Shown here: positions 25,561 to 33,334 of the stretch, in pieces | Layout of the letters: each line of letters opens with the position of its first letter | How positions within the stretch are numbered: the stretch's first letter is position 1 | Origin: Chromobacterium phragmitis | Lineage (GTDB): Bacteria; Pseudomonadota; Gammaproteobacteria; Burkholderiales; Chromobacteriaceae | NCBI RefSeq assembly: GCF_003325475.1 | Contig: NZ_CP029495.1 | Coordinates: forward strand, 3,472,001 to 3,536,000 | Reading direction: 5' to 3' | DNA length: 64,000 nucleotides | Notes under the pieces: model-generated | Seen by the model: only the letters and a program-made list of their open reading frames with translations | What the model was told of the DNA's origin: nothing | Database searches by the model: none | Program-made: the position numbers and the translations under genes

Positions 25561-26817
25561 ATGGCGCCCGCTCTTGCGCCCGGCGCGGCTGTCATCGTGG
25601 TGGGCGCCGGCGTGGTCGGCATCGCCGCCGCCTTGCAGCTGCGCCTGGCCGGTTTCGAGGTGACGCTGCTGGACCGCGGCGAGCCGGCGATGGAAACCAG
25701 CTACGGCAATGCCGGCGCTTTCGCCGTCAGCGACGTGATTCCGCTGGCCGAGCCCGGCGTGCTGCGCAAGGTGCCCGGCTGGATGCTGGACCCGCTGGGG
25801 CCGCTGGCCCTGCGCTGGCGCTACCTGCCCACGCTGGCGCCCTGGCTGCTGCGCTTTCTGGCCGCCAGCCGGCCGCGCCGCGTGGCCGAGCTGACGCAGG
25901 CGCTGGCCGCGCTGCTGGGGCGGGTCAACGACGACTACGCCGCGCTGATAGCGCGGGCCGGCCTCGGCCATCTGTGGCGGCGGCACGGCAACCTGACGCT
26001 GTATCGCAGCCGGGAGGAGTTCGACGCCGCCGCGCCGGCTTGGGAGGCCAAGCGCCGCCATGGCGTGCGATGGCAGGCGCTGGACCGAGAGGCGCTGGTG
26101 GGAGAAGAGGGCGTTGTGGGCGAGGAATGGCGCTATGCGGTCAAGGTGCCGGCGTGGTCCCACGTGGACGACCCCTATGTCTTCAGCCGCGGCCTGTTCG
26201 ACGCCTTTGTTCGCGAGGGCGGCCGCTTTGTGCGGGACGAGGCGCTGGCCACGGCGACGGAAGCCGGCCGCGTGGCCGGCGTGGAAACGGCCGGCGGCCG
26301 CCTGCGCGCCGACGCGGTTGTGATCGCCTGCGGCGTGTGGAGCGACCGCTTCGTCAAACAACATCAATACCGCGTGCCGCTGGAAAGCGAGCGCGGCTAC
26401 CACGTCAACCTGCCCAAGGCCGGCGTGGCGCTGCGCCACTTCATCCAGTGCGCCAGCGAGAGCTTCGTCATCCTGCCGATGGTCAACGGCGGCCTGCGCC
26501 TGGCCGGCACGGTGGAGCTGGCGCATCGAGACGCGCCGCCGGACTGGCGCCGCGCCCACATCCTGCTGGACAAGGCCAGGCGCATCGTCGGCGATTTCTC
26601 AACCGAAGACATGACGGTGTGGATGGGCAACCGCCCGTCGCTGCCGGACACCCTGCCCATCATCGGCCCGGCGCCGCAGCCGGGGTTGTGGTTCGCCACC
26701 GGCCACGGCCATCTGGGCCTGACCCTGGCGGCCACCACCGGCGCGCTGCTGCGCGACATGTTGCAGGGGCGGCCTCCGGCGCTGGATATGCGGCCGTATC
26801 GGCTATCTCGTTTTTGA
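25561..26817 (+). CDS. lhpB: FAD-dependent D-hydroxyproline oxidase/dehydrogenase (DadA-like)
   Basis: FAD oxidoreductase of 418 residues from the D-amino-acid dehydrogenase family. The N-terminal Rossmann motif reads VIVVGAGVVGIAAALQLRLA with the following acidic/basic end LLDRGE. SYGNAGAFAVSD and the C-terminal ATGHGHLGLTLA are family signatures. In this cluster it oxidises cis-4-hydroxy-D-proline to the pyrroline that the neighbouring deaminase uses. It is tightly linked to the ALDH gene (3-base gap). It resembles the DadA encoded at 54.5 kb but serves a different operon. Confidence 0.88.
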   Translation: MAPALAPGAAVIVVGAGVVGIAAALQLRLAGFEVTLLDRGEPAMETSYGNAGAFAVSDVIPLAEPGVLRKVPGWMLDPLGPLALRWRYLPTLAPWLLRFLAASRPRRVAELTQALAALLGRVNDDYAALIARAGLGHLWRRHGNLTLYRSREEFDAAAPAWEAKRRHGVRWQALDREALVGEEGVVGEEWRYAVKVPAWSHVDDPYVFSRGLFDAFVREGGRFVRDEALATATEAGRVAGVETAGGRLRADAVVIACGVWSDRFVKQHQYRVPLESERGYHVNLPKAGVALRHFIQCASESFVILPMVNGGLRLAGTVELAHRDAPPDWRRAHILLDKARRIVGDFSTEDMTVWMGNRPSLPDTLPIIGPAPQPGLWFATGHGHLGLTLAATTGALLRDMLQGRPPALDMRPYRLSRF

Positions 26818-26917
26818 CCCCGCCTCAGGCTGGCAGAGACCGGCCGCGGCGGGGGAGCGGTAGCAGGGCGGGCCGGGTGGCTTGCCCTGGTCAATGCAGC
26901 AATAAAGGAGACATTTC

Positions 26918-28066
26918 ATGGCTTGGAACAAACTGTTTGCGGAAGTGAACTGGGTGGTGGCATTGGGCGGCATGATGGCGCCGTTCGCCATGGCGGCGGC
27001 CCATGCCGATACCGTGGTCAAGATAGGCTTCGCCTCGCCGATGTCCGGCCCGCAGGCCCACTATGGCAAGGACAATGAAAACGCCGCCAAGATGGCGGTG
27101 GACGATGTCAACGCCAAGGGCCTGGTGGTGGGCGGGCAGAAGATCCAGTTCGAGCTGGTGTCCGAGGACGACCAGGCCGATCCGCGCATCGGCACCCAGG
27201 CGGCGCAGCGGCTGGTGGACGCCGGGGTGAAGGCTGTCATCGGCCATTTCAACTCCGGTGTGTCCATCCCCGCCTCGCGCATTTACTTCGAAGCCGGCAT
27301 CCCGCAATTGTCAGTGGCCACCAATCCGGCCTACACCCAGCAAGGCTACAAAACCACCTTCCGTCTGGTGGGCAGCGACAGCCAGATAGGCGGCGCGCTG
27401 GGGCAGTTCGCCGTCAAGACGATGAAGGCCAAGACCATCGTCGCCATCGACGACCGCACCGCCTACGGCCAGGGCATCGCCGACGAATTCGTCAAAGCGG
27501 TGGCGGCCAATGGCGGCAAGGTGACCCGCCGCGAATTCACCACCGACAAAGCCACCGACTTCACCGCCATCCTCACCTCGCTGAAGGCCGTCAATCCGGA
27601 CGTGGTGTTTTACGGCGGCGCCGACGCCCAGGCCGCGCCCATGGTCAAGCAGATGAAACGGCTGGGCCTCAAGGCCAAGCTGATGGGCGGGGACATGCTC
27701 AACACCCCCACCTTCATCCAGCTGGCCGGCGCGGATGCGGCCGGCCATTACTCGGCGGTGGCCGGCGGCGTGCTGAACGCCCGTCCGGCAGGCAAAGAGT
27801 TCGAGCGCCGCTATAAAGCACGCTTCCATCAAGACGTGGTGCTGCTGGGGCCGCAGTTCTACGACGGCGTGATGCTGGTGGCCACGGCCATGAAGCAGGC
27901 GGGATCGGTGGAGCCGGCCAAATACCTGCCCAAGCTGGCCGCCATCCGCTACAGCGGCGTCACCGCCGACTTCGCCTTCGCGCCTAATGGCAATCTGTTG
28001 AAAGCGCCGGTCACGCTGTCCACGGTGAAAAACAACGCCTGGGCGGTGGAGACAGTGGTCCGCTGA
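26918..28066 (+). CDS. Branched-chain-amino-acid-type ABC substrate-binding protein without transporter genes
   Basis: Periplasmic binding protein of 382 residues in the LivJ/LivK family, with a hydrophobic signal segment ending near MAAAHA and mature start DTVVKIGFASPMSGPQAHYG. AAAGGAGA precedes the ATG at 26918. It follows the hydroxyproline oxidase by 100 bases and probably belongs to the same regulon, binding hydroxyproline or a related amino acid. No LivHMGF permease or ATPase genes follow; a terminator-like hairpin comes next. It must use a permease encoded elsewhere or act as a sensor. Confidence 0.87.
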   Translation: MAWNKLFAEVNWVVALGGMMAPFAMAAAHADTVVKIGFASPMSGPQAHYGKDNENAAKMAVDDVNAKGLVVGGQKIQFELVSEDDQADPRIGTQAAQRLVDAGVKAVIGHFNSGVSIPASRIYFEAGIPQLSVATNPAYTQQGYKTTFRLVGSDSQIGGALGQFAVKTMKAKTIVAIDDRTAYGQGIADEFVKAVAANGGKVTRREFTTDKATDFTAILTSLKAVNPDVVFYGGADAQAAPMVKQMKRLGLKAKLMGGDMLNTPTFIQLAGADAAGHYSAVAGGVLNARPAGKEFERRYKARFHQDVVLLGPQFYDGVMLVATAMKQAGSVEPAKYLPKLAAIRYSGVTADFAFAPNGNLLKAPVTLSTVKNNAWAVETVVR

Positions 28067-28108
28067 GCGCGACGGTTTAAAACAATATTTCCCTGGCGTA
28101 CTCCTCTG

Positions 28109-28147
28109 AGCCGGCTCTCTTGATTGGGGGCTGGCTTCTTTTTTATT
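28109..28147 (+). terminator. Terminator after the hydroxyproline cluster
   Basis: AGCCGGC (28109-28115) pairs with GCTGGCT (28130-28136, one G-U pair) and is followed by TCTTTTTTA. It lies 43 bases after the binding-protein stop. Confidence 0.6.
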
Positions 28148-28214
28148 TGGAGCGTTGGTTTGGCGTAGGAGGGGGGATGTCGCTGCAACTAATCGAGTCA
28201 GATTGGCTGCTTAT

Positions 28215-28335
28215 CGGCCTTTACGGTCGTTCGCGCGGTCGGTTCGCTGAGTCTGCTCAGATACCAAAACCGGACATTCACCTATCTACGGGGAAATGTC
28301 CGGTTTTATATTTCGGCAACGGCCGGAATCGACCC
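28215..28335 (+). repeat. Island-edge repeat, copy 1
   Basis: About 121 bp related to an inverted copy at 31488-31609. Both share CTGCTCAGATACCAAAACCG, the hairpin arms ACCGGAC and GTCCGGT, and AACGGCCGGAATCGACCC. By eye roughly four of five positions agree, with a single 1-base gap. The repeat contains its own hairpin (ACCGGACATT / AATGTCCGGT type). It does not look protein coding. Confidence 0.75.
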
Positions 28336-28396
28336 AGAGCAGTCATTATGCTATGAACGGTTCGTTCAATGACTGTCGGTAAGCTTTAGTGGAACT

Positions 28397-28651
28397 TTAT
28401 TGGGGTTTCTTATTTTTCCACCCGAGCACAGGGGCTTTGAACACACCACCGGTGGCTACTATGGCTTCCATTGCAGCCTGCGAGGGAAAATGCTCTGCAT
28501 ATTGACACCATTTTGTTGCCAGGACGTGCTCTTCCCACCATTTTTTTGGGTCATGCTGATTAACCTTGCTGTTGAAGACTGTTTTGAATTCGTAACCTTC
28601 TGAGCGAATAAGCCCGACTGCTTTGAGCAGTGCATTTTCATAGTTTTCAGC
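28397..28651 (-). pseudogene. C-terminal fragment of an unknown protein, truncated by the IS
   Basis: About 84 codons remain in frame up to the stop at 28397, starting exactly at the left IS end. The residues (for example PKKWWEEHVLATKWCQYAEH) look like a genuine globular protein C-terminus, unlike a chance frame. The open frame continues into the IS end but that part is IS sequence. The missing N-terminus is not found on the other side of the IS, so more than a simple insertion occurred. Confidence 0.55.
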
Positions 28652-29688
28652 GGCTTTGTTGCACAAATCACCCTCCCTGTAGGCGGGGTAGAATGACGGC
28701 ATGAGTAAGCCCGCCCCGCCCAAGTACAAGACCACTAACTGGAAGACCTACAATGCTGCGCTCAAGGCGCGTGGGTCGCTGATGATCTGGTTGGACCGTG
28801 ACATGCGTTGGCATGCTTCTGCGCACGGCAAACGTGGACGGACACCGACCTTCAGCGATGCCGCCATTCAGTTCTGCCTGACGATCAAATGCCTGTTCAA
28901 TCTTGCGCTCCGACAGGCCGTGGGTATGGTGCAAAGCCTGCTCAAACTGGAGGGGATGGACTGGCTGACGCCGGACTACAGCACCGTGTGCCGACGGCAA
29001 AAGCATTTGCAGGTGGCCATTTCTTGCCATCCAAGCACGACCGGGCTGCACCTGTTGATCGACAGCACCGGCATCAAGATGCTGGGTGAAGGCGAATGGA
29101 AAATGAAGAAACACGGCGCGGAGTACCGCCGTCAGTGGTGCAAGGTGCACTTGGGCATTGATGCGCAGACGCTGGAAATCCGGGCGATTGAAGTGACCGA
29201 CAATACGGTGGGCGATGCGCCAATGTTGCCGGAGTTGCTGGACCAGATTCCCGCGGGGGAAAGGATTGCTGCAGTAGGTGGCGATGGTGCCTATGACACC
29301 AAAGGCTGCCATGAAGCGATTGCCAAGCGAAAAGCCGAGGCGTTGATTCCTACCCGAAAGAATGCCAAGCCGTGGAAGGAAAATCGGTTGGGCGCCCATG
29401 TCCGAAACGAGATACTGCGTGCTACCCGGCTCCTGGGGCGAGCGATCTGGAGGAAATGGAGCGGTTACCATCGCCGCAGCCTAGTGGAAACCAAGATGCG
29501 CTGTTTCAAGCGGCTGGGCGAGCGGGTGATGGCAAGGGACTTCGACCGTCAAGTCGCAGAGCTCCAAGTGCGAGCGGCGATCTTGAACCGCTTCACGCGG
29601 CTCGGGACGCCGATGACGGTGCGCATGCCATAAATCCGTCTGGGGAAAGGGGGCTCTGCATGCCGAAGCCTATTTATGCAACAAAGCC
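28652..29688 (+). mobile_element. IS5-family insertion sequence, IS903 group-like (1037 bp)
   Basis: Terminal inverted repeats begin GGCTTTGTTGCACAAAT on the left and GGCTTTGTTGCATAAAT on the right (one mismatch in 17), close to the GGCTTTGTTGAATAAAT of IS903. A single transposase gene fills the element. The 9-bp flanks GTTTTCAGC and TCTGACCAA differ, so the expected target duplication is absent. Confidence 0.9.
28701..29633 (+). CDS. IS5-family transposase, apparently intact
   Basis: DDE transposase of 310 residues. The catalytic residues appear as Asp121 in LLIDSTGIK, Asp195 in VGGDGAYDT and Glu263 in RRSLVETKM, the last within the Y-(2)-R-(3)-E-(6)-K pattern usual for IS5/IS4-type enzymes. 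No frameshift or internal stop is seen, so the element may be active. Its codon use is more balanced than that of the surrounding chromosome, consistent with acquisition. Confidence 0.95.
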   Translation: MSKPAPPKYKTTNWKTYNAALKARGSLMIWLDRDMRWHASAHGKRGRTPTFSDAAIQFCLTIKCLFNLALRQAVGMVQSLLKLEGMDWLTPDYSTVCRRQKHLQVAISCHPSTTGLHLLIDSTGIKMLGEGEWKMKKHGAEYRRQWCKVHLGIDAQTLEIRAIEVTDNTVGDAPMLPELLDQIPAGERIAAVGGDGAYDTKGCHEAIAKRKAEALIPTRKNAKPWKENRLGAHVRNEILRATRLLGRAIWRKWSGYHRRSLVETKMRCFKRLGERVMARDFDRQVAELQVRAAILNRFTRLGTPMTVRMP

Positions 29689-29761
29689 TCTGACCAACGT
29701 CAGCGGTCGTGCATATTTTTGCAAATGGCCGTTTCTGCTGTCATGTTGTACGCGTACAATC

Positions 29762-29784
29762 GGCCAGAAGCCGCCCTTCTGGCC
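29762..29784. other. Perfect 9-bp hairpin right of the IS
   Basis: GGCCAGAAG (29762-29770) and CTTCTGGCC (29776-29784) enclose CCGCC. There is no T run on either side, so a terminator role is doubtful. It lies between the IS and the small orphan gene. Confidence 0.4.
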
Positions 29785-29856
29785 TGTACCCGAAAACAGC
29801 CACTCCATCTGTTATATGGGCCTCAGTGTCGGTGTAAAAACTGTTAGCGATTTTTC

Positions 29857-30093
29857 ATGACAAATCTTTCTATCGGCATGACTCTCCAAGTAATCGCAAT
29901 AGATCAGTCCAAGATTGTTTGTGCCGATTGGCTGAACGAGCGTGGGCCATGTAAAGGCGATGTGGTTCTAGTTGAAAACGTTTCTGACATGGATGGAGAA
30001 AAAATAATTCGCTTACTTTGCGAGCCCCGGGTGGGCTTTCTTGAGTGGCGTATCGATGTTTGCGAATCAGGGCTTCAGTTTGAGGCGATTTGA
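29857..30093 (+). CDS. Small protein of unknown function in the island
   Basis: A 78-residue acidic protein with alternating hydrophobic pattern (MTLQVIAIDQSKIVCADWL, then GDVVLVENVSD), suggesting a small beta-rich fold. No signal peptide or membrane helix. There is no clear ribosome-binding site before the ATG at 29857, and codon use is AT-richer than in neighbouring core genes. I do not recognise it. It could be an orphan immunity or antitoxin-like protein, but nothing directly shows this. Confidence 0.5.
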   Translation: MTNLSIGMTLQVIAIDQSKIVCADWLNERGPCKGDVVLVENVSDMDGEKIIRLLCEPRVGFLEWRIDVCESGLQFEAI

Positions 30094-30516
30094 GCCGTTT
30101 CCCGATGCATTAGGCCACTCCCTCCTGTCGCTGGATGCTGCGCGATAAAGCACTACACAGTGTCCTTTTCCTTTTAGGTTCCTGAACGTCCGCGTCTACA
30201 GGTCAGTAACAGCCGATTTAGGTTGCCTGCAGCCACTAGCTTTAGACTGCTCCCGGCCAGCAGCAGTCATTCCTAGGGTTTGTAAAGCTACCATTTGGAT
30301 GGCGGCTTTACGAGGAGTCCTGCCGAACAACCTACTCGGGCAACTCGGCTGAAGCAGGCGTCCGTAGCCGACTACTAAACGGCGGCCTCCGTCCCGAAGC
30401 TGAAGTTTGCCGTACTTTCGCTCTTTGATAGAAGTATAATATTTTACGTTTTATCTCAGTACTTGCCCCGCATGAGAGTGCACTTTAATTTTTTTTGAAA
30501 TTTTTTGGAGTTCACA
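30094..30516. other. 423-bp non-coding stretch inside the island
   Basis: No convincing gene. A hairpin is formed by GTAAAGC (30282-30288) and GCTTTAC (30305-30311) with inner CCAT/ATGG. The last 80 bases are strongly AT-rich and probably contain the promoter of the 257-residue protein. I looked for integron attC features and did not find them. Confidence 0.5.
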
Positions 30517-31290
30517 GTGAGCATTGCTGACAGCCGTCAATTTATAAAATCAGTTAAATCAAAGCCAGAAAATTTCTTTCTTGTTCATTACTCATGCCAA
30601 AATCTTAATGATGAAAATGAAGCACTGTCACCTCGTATAACTTCTATTGCTATAAACCACTATGCCACAGGCCAATCAGTTAGCTTTTCGACACATTCGA
30701 TTGCGGCAGAGTTGAAAATTCCACGTGATGAAGTGCTTCAAAGATTTGACGAAGTTGAATTTGAATTATTGAGCCAGTTCTACAAGTTTATCCGAGACCG
30801 CCGCGATAAATACTGGGTACACTGGAACATGCGAAATCTTACCTTTGGATTCGAGCATTTGGAGCATCGCTATCGCGTGCTGGGCGGAAAGGACGCATGT
30901 GTCATCGCTGTGGAGCAAAGATTGAATTTGAATGACCTGATAGCTGACCGTTATGGGGCGGACTATGCTAGGCATCCGAAAATGCTGTCACTAATGGAGA
31001 GAAATGGCGGTAGGCACCGAGATTTTCTCGAAGGGAAAGAGGAGGCTGAGGCCTTTTCGAACAAAGAATTTTTGCGTATGCATAATTCTACACTTTCGAA
31101 AATTGGGTTCTTTAGTTCCGCGATGCGCAAGCTGGTCAATGGCAAGCTGAATACTGTATCAAAAGGATATGGTGTAGCACTGGACAAGCTCTTTGAAAGC
31201 CGTGCAGCGAAAACGGTAGGACTATTTGCGACGTTCCTTACTATATGTGTGGGTCTTTGGCAGACAATTCTGTGGTTCAATGGAAAATAA
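30517..31290 (+). CDS. Unknown 257-residue protein with C-terminal membrane anchor
   Basis: A protein of unknown function with AT-rich codon use compared with the chromosome. The GTG at 30517 has TTGGAG six bases upstream and gives MSIADSRQFIKS; the TTG at 30505 is the alternative. The N-terminal half reads as an alpha/beta domain with FFLVHYSCQNLNDE, ITSIAINHYATGQSVSFSTH and WVHWNMRNLTFGFEHLEHRY. This layout faintly recalls RNase-H-like exonuclease folds, but most of the usual acidic residues are not in obvious places. The C-terminus has one hydrophobic helix (about residues 232-252, LFATFLTICVGLWQTILWF) with only three residues after it, a tail-anchor layout. Its location suggests an accessory, possibly defence-related function; this is speculation. 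Confidence 0.75.
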   Translation: MSIADSRQFIKSVKSKPENFFLVHYSCQNLNDENEALSPRITSIAINHYATGQSVSFSTHSIAAELKIPRDEVLQRFDEVEFELLSQFYKFIRDRRDKYWVHWNMRNLTFGFEHLEHRYRVLGGKDACVIAVEQRLNLNDLIADRYGADYARHPKMLSLMERNGGRHRDFLEGKEEAEAFSNKEFLRMHNSTLSKIGFFSSAMRKLVNGKLNTVSKGYGVALDKLFESRAAKTVGLFATFLTICVGLWQTILWFNGK

Positions 31291-31487
31291 ATTATTTTCT
31301 GACCATTGAGTAGACTTCGCTTTCAAAGACAATAATTGAGAATGGCCGCTACCTGACCGATAGTAGTTTTTTATCGAATTGGCTGGCTTCTGCTTTGGCC
31401 GACGTGTTGTCGGTCAAAAATGGTGAGACGAGACCGCTCTACTCTGAAAGCGGCCATTGGGCCATCGATATTAGGAACGCCAGCTCA

Positions 31488-31609
31488 GGGTCGATTCCGG
31501 CCGTTGGCAAAAGATAAAACCGGACATTTGCCCAACAGATGGGTGAAAGTCCGGTTTTGGTATCTGAGCAGACTCTCTGAGTCCACCACGCCAACGACCG
31601 CAAAGGCCG
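31488..31609 (-). repeat. Island-edge repeat, copy 2 (inverted)
   Basis: Inverted, diverged copy of the element at 28215-28335. Shared blocks run through the whole length with one 1-base gap. It closes the accessory island on the ssb side. Confidence 0.75.
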
Positions 31610-31705
31610 AAGAACGGCCACAGTGACCCATCAGGGTGTGTCTATTGCTCTAGAGGTCATCCAGTGATCAGCTAGAATCGCTGTTAAGCCAGTCCGCCAG
31701 CAATG

Positions 31706-31740
31706 AAAAAGCCCGCGCTCATTAAGAGACGCGGGCTTTT
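31706..31740 (-). terminator. Rho-independent terminator of ssb
   Basis: AAAAGCCCGCG and CGCGGGCTTTT form a strong stem ending in a T run on the minus strand, 25 bases after the ssb stop. Confidence 0.85.
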
Positions 31741-31764
31741 GTCTGTGCAAGACAATACCGTGGA

Positions 31765-32235
31765 TCAGAACGGAATGTCGTCGTCCATATCGTCCATGCG
31801 CGGAGCGGCTTTCGGCTCCTGGCGGCGCGGGGCGGCAGGGGCTTCCTGGCGCGGGGCCGGGGCGCTGTAGCCGTAACCGTCGTCCATGCCGCCACCCATG
31901 CCGCCGCCGGACGAGGCGCCCATTTCGCTGCGGCCGCCTTGCAGGCTCAGCTCGTTGACGCGCACGTCCGGGGAGACGCGCTTGTTGCCGTCCTTGTCCT
32001 GCCATTCGCGCAGGGTCAGTTGGCCGTACACGGTCACTTGTTGGCCTTTGGCCAGGTAGTTCTTCAGCGATTCACCGCGCTTGCCCCATACCTGGCAGCT
32101 GAACCAGTTGGTGCTCTTGCGCTCGCCGAAGCCGATGTCGCTGGCCACGCGGAACGACAGGACGGGTTCGCCGCTCGGGGTGTAGCGCAGTTCGGCGTCG
32201 GCGGCCAGGCGGCCGTCAAAGGTGATGCTGTTCAT
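31765..32235 (-). CDS. ssb: Single-stranded DNA-binding protein
   Basis: A 156-residue SSB. The N-terminal OB fold is recognisable from MNSITFDGRLAADAELRYTP and WFSCQVWGKRGESLKNYLAKG; a Gly/Pro-rich linker follows, and the extreme C-terminus is the acidic DDDIPF tail that recruits partner proteins. It coats single-stranded DNA in replication and repair. It is shorter in sequence conservation to E. coli SSB at the N-terminus but complete. The neighbouring MFS and uvrA genes form a conserved-looking core block with it. Confidence 0.96.
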   Translation of the reverse strand: MNSITFDGRLAADAELRYTPSGEPVLSFRVASDIGFGERKSTNWFSCQVWGKRGESLKNYLAKGQQVTVYGQLTLREWQDKDGNKRVSPDVRVNELSLQGGRSEMGASSGGGMGGGMDDGYGYSAPAPRQEAPAAPRRQEPKAAPRMDDMDDDIPF

Positions 32236-32594
32236 TCAATTCTCCGGATAAGTTCAAACTGCTCGGCCTGCGCCGCGCGGCCCTGGCGGCGCGTCTGGCG
32301 CGCCCTTGCGGCGGCGGTCCGGGGCGGGACGGCGTCGCCGACAGCCATCATACCGTGAAGGCGGGTTCGCTGGCTGCGCGCGTGTCCAAAGTCCAGCCGC
32401 CGCGCATGCGGCGGCGGCGGGGCAAGGGCAGGCCTGATGATTGGGCGGTATTATACACGGCTCTCGCCTTTTCTTTGGTCGATATAAGGTGCAAGCTGAA
32501 ATGTCCGCCTGGGCCGGAGTTTTCGCCAGGGACAGGGAACCACCGCGGGTTGCGGCGGTCTGTTCGAGATTTGCATGAAAAGGATGGACGCATC
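32236..32594. other. 359-bp gap between divergent ssb and ompA-like genes
   Basis: No coding sequence is convincing. It must hold both promoters. A TTATAC box at 32451-32456 could be a -10 element for the plus-strand gene, but I do not see a matching -35. Confidence 0.5.
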
Positions 32595-33263
32595 ATGAAG
32601 AACGCGATGATATCGATGTTGGTTGCCGCCAGCGTGGCGGGCCTTTCCGGCTGCGCCAACATGAGCGACACGCAGAAGGGCGTGGGCGGCGGCGCGGCGA
32701 TCGGCGCCACGGTGGGCGCGGCGATCGGCGCGTTGACCGCGGGCGGCCACGGCGGCCGCAGCGCGGCTACTGGCGCGGCGATTGGCGGCTTGCTGGGCGC
32801 GGGCGGCGGCTATCTGTGGTCACAACACATGCAGAAGCAGAAGGAAGCGATGGAGCAGGCCACCAAGGGCACCGGCATCGGCGTGAGCCAGACTGCCGAC
32901 AACCGGCTGAAGATCAACATCCCCAGCGACGCTTCGTTCGCCACCAACAGCTACGCCTTGCGTCCCAGCCTGAAGCCGGTGCTGGACAAGCTGGCGTCCA
33001 CGCTGCAGCAGAATCCGGTGACCACGGTCAACATCATCGGCCACACCGACAACACCGGCAGCGACGCGATCAACAACCCGCTGTCGGTCAACCGCGCCAA
33101 GGCGACGCAAAGCTACATCGCGTCGCGCGGCGTGGACATCAACCGCATCGGCGTGGACGGCCGCGGCTCGCGCGAGCCGGTGGCGGACAACGGCACCGTG
33201 TCCGGCCGCGCGATGAACCGCCGCGTGGAGATCTTCGTGGCCGAACCGGCGCAGCAGAAGTAA
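32595..33263 (+). CDS. OmpA-family lipoprotein (YiaD-like)
   Basis: Outer-membrane lipoprotein of 222 residues. The lipobox LSGC puts the lipidated Cys at residue 20. A Gly/Ala-rich hydrophobic segment (GGAAIGATVGAAIGALTAG and AAIGGLLGAGGGYLW) resembles glycine-zipper regions, and the C-terminal ~110 residues form an OmpA peptidoglycan-binding domain with NIIGHTDNTGSD and NRRVEIFV. It anchors the outer membrane to the cell wall. The ATG at 32595 is weakly supported by AAAGGA upstream, but the signal peptide fixes it; the frame is open from 32355. Confidence 0.92.
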   Translation: MKNAMISMLVAASVAGLSGCANMSDTQKGVGGGAAIGATVGAAIGALTAGGHGGRSAATGAAIGGLLGAGGGYLWSQHMQKQKEAMEQATKGTGIGVSQTADNRLKINIPSDASFATNSYALRPSLKPVLDKLASTLQQNPVTTVNIIGHTDNTGSDAINNPLSVNRAKATQSYIASRGVDINRIGVDGRGSREPVADNGTVSGRAMNRRVEIFVAEPAQQK

Positions 33264-33285
33264 GCGCCGGCGCGCGGCAAAGCAA

Positions 33286-33313
33286 AAGGGCGGCTCCCTG
33301 CGGGGCCGCCCTT
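33286..33313. terminator. Bidirectional terminator between convergent genes
   Basis: AAGGGCGGC and GCCGCCCTT form a stem between the OmpA-like gene and the convergent MFS gene. Confidence 0.7.
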
Positions 33314-33334
33314 GTCGCGTCCGGCGTCGCCGGC

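Larger units (their letters stand above)
28336..31487. other. Accessory island bounded by inverted repeats
   Basis: About 3.15 kb between the two inverted repeat copies, with visibly lower GC than either flank in its right half. It contains a truncated gene, an IS5/IS903-type element, a small orphan gene, and a 257-residue protein of unknown function. It separates the hydroxyproline cluster from ssb. Whether the repeats mobilise it or simply mark a site of repeated insertion cannot be decided from one sequence. Confidence 0.6.
31291..31764. other. Non-coding island edge holding repeat copy 2 and the ssb terminator
   Basis: No gene seen. It contains a hairpin near 31397-31420 (TTGGCCGAC/GTCGGTCAA), the second island repeat, and the ssb terminator. 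Confidence 0.6.

Noticed and set aside
28120..28356. 78-codon plus-strand frame through repeat copy 1
   Set aside because: It spans a terminator and a hairpin repeat whose other copy does not keep the same frame, so it is not protein coding.
30094..30516. Possible integron attC or attI site in the island
   Set aside because: Hairpins are present, but I found no RYYYAAC/GTTRRRY core pairs and no integrase gene.
31481..31500. tRNA-like T-arm (GGGTCGATTCC)
   Set aside because: No acceptor stem, anticodon arm or CCA context around it; the same string occurs in both island repeats.
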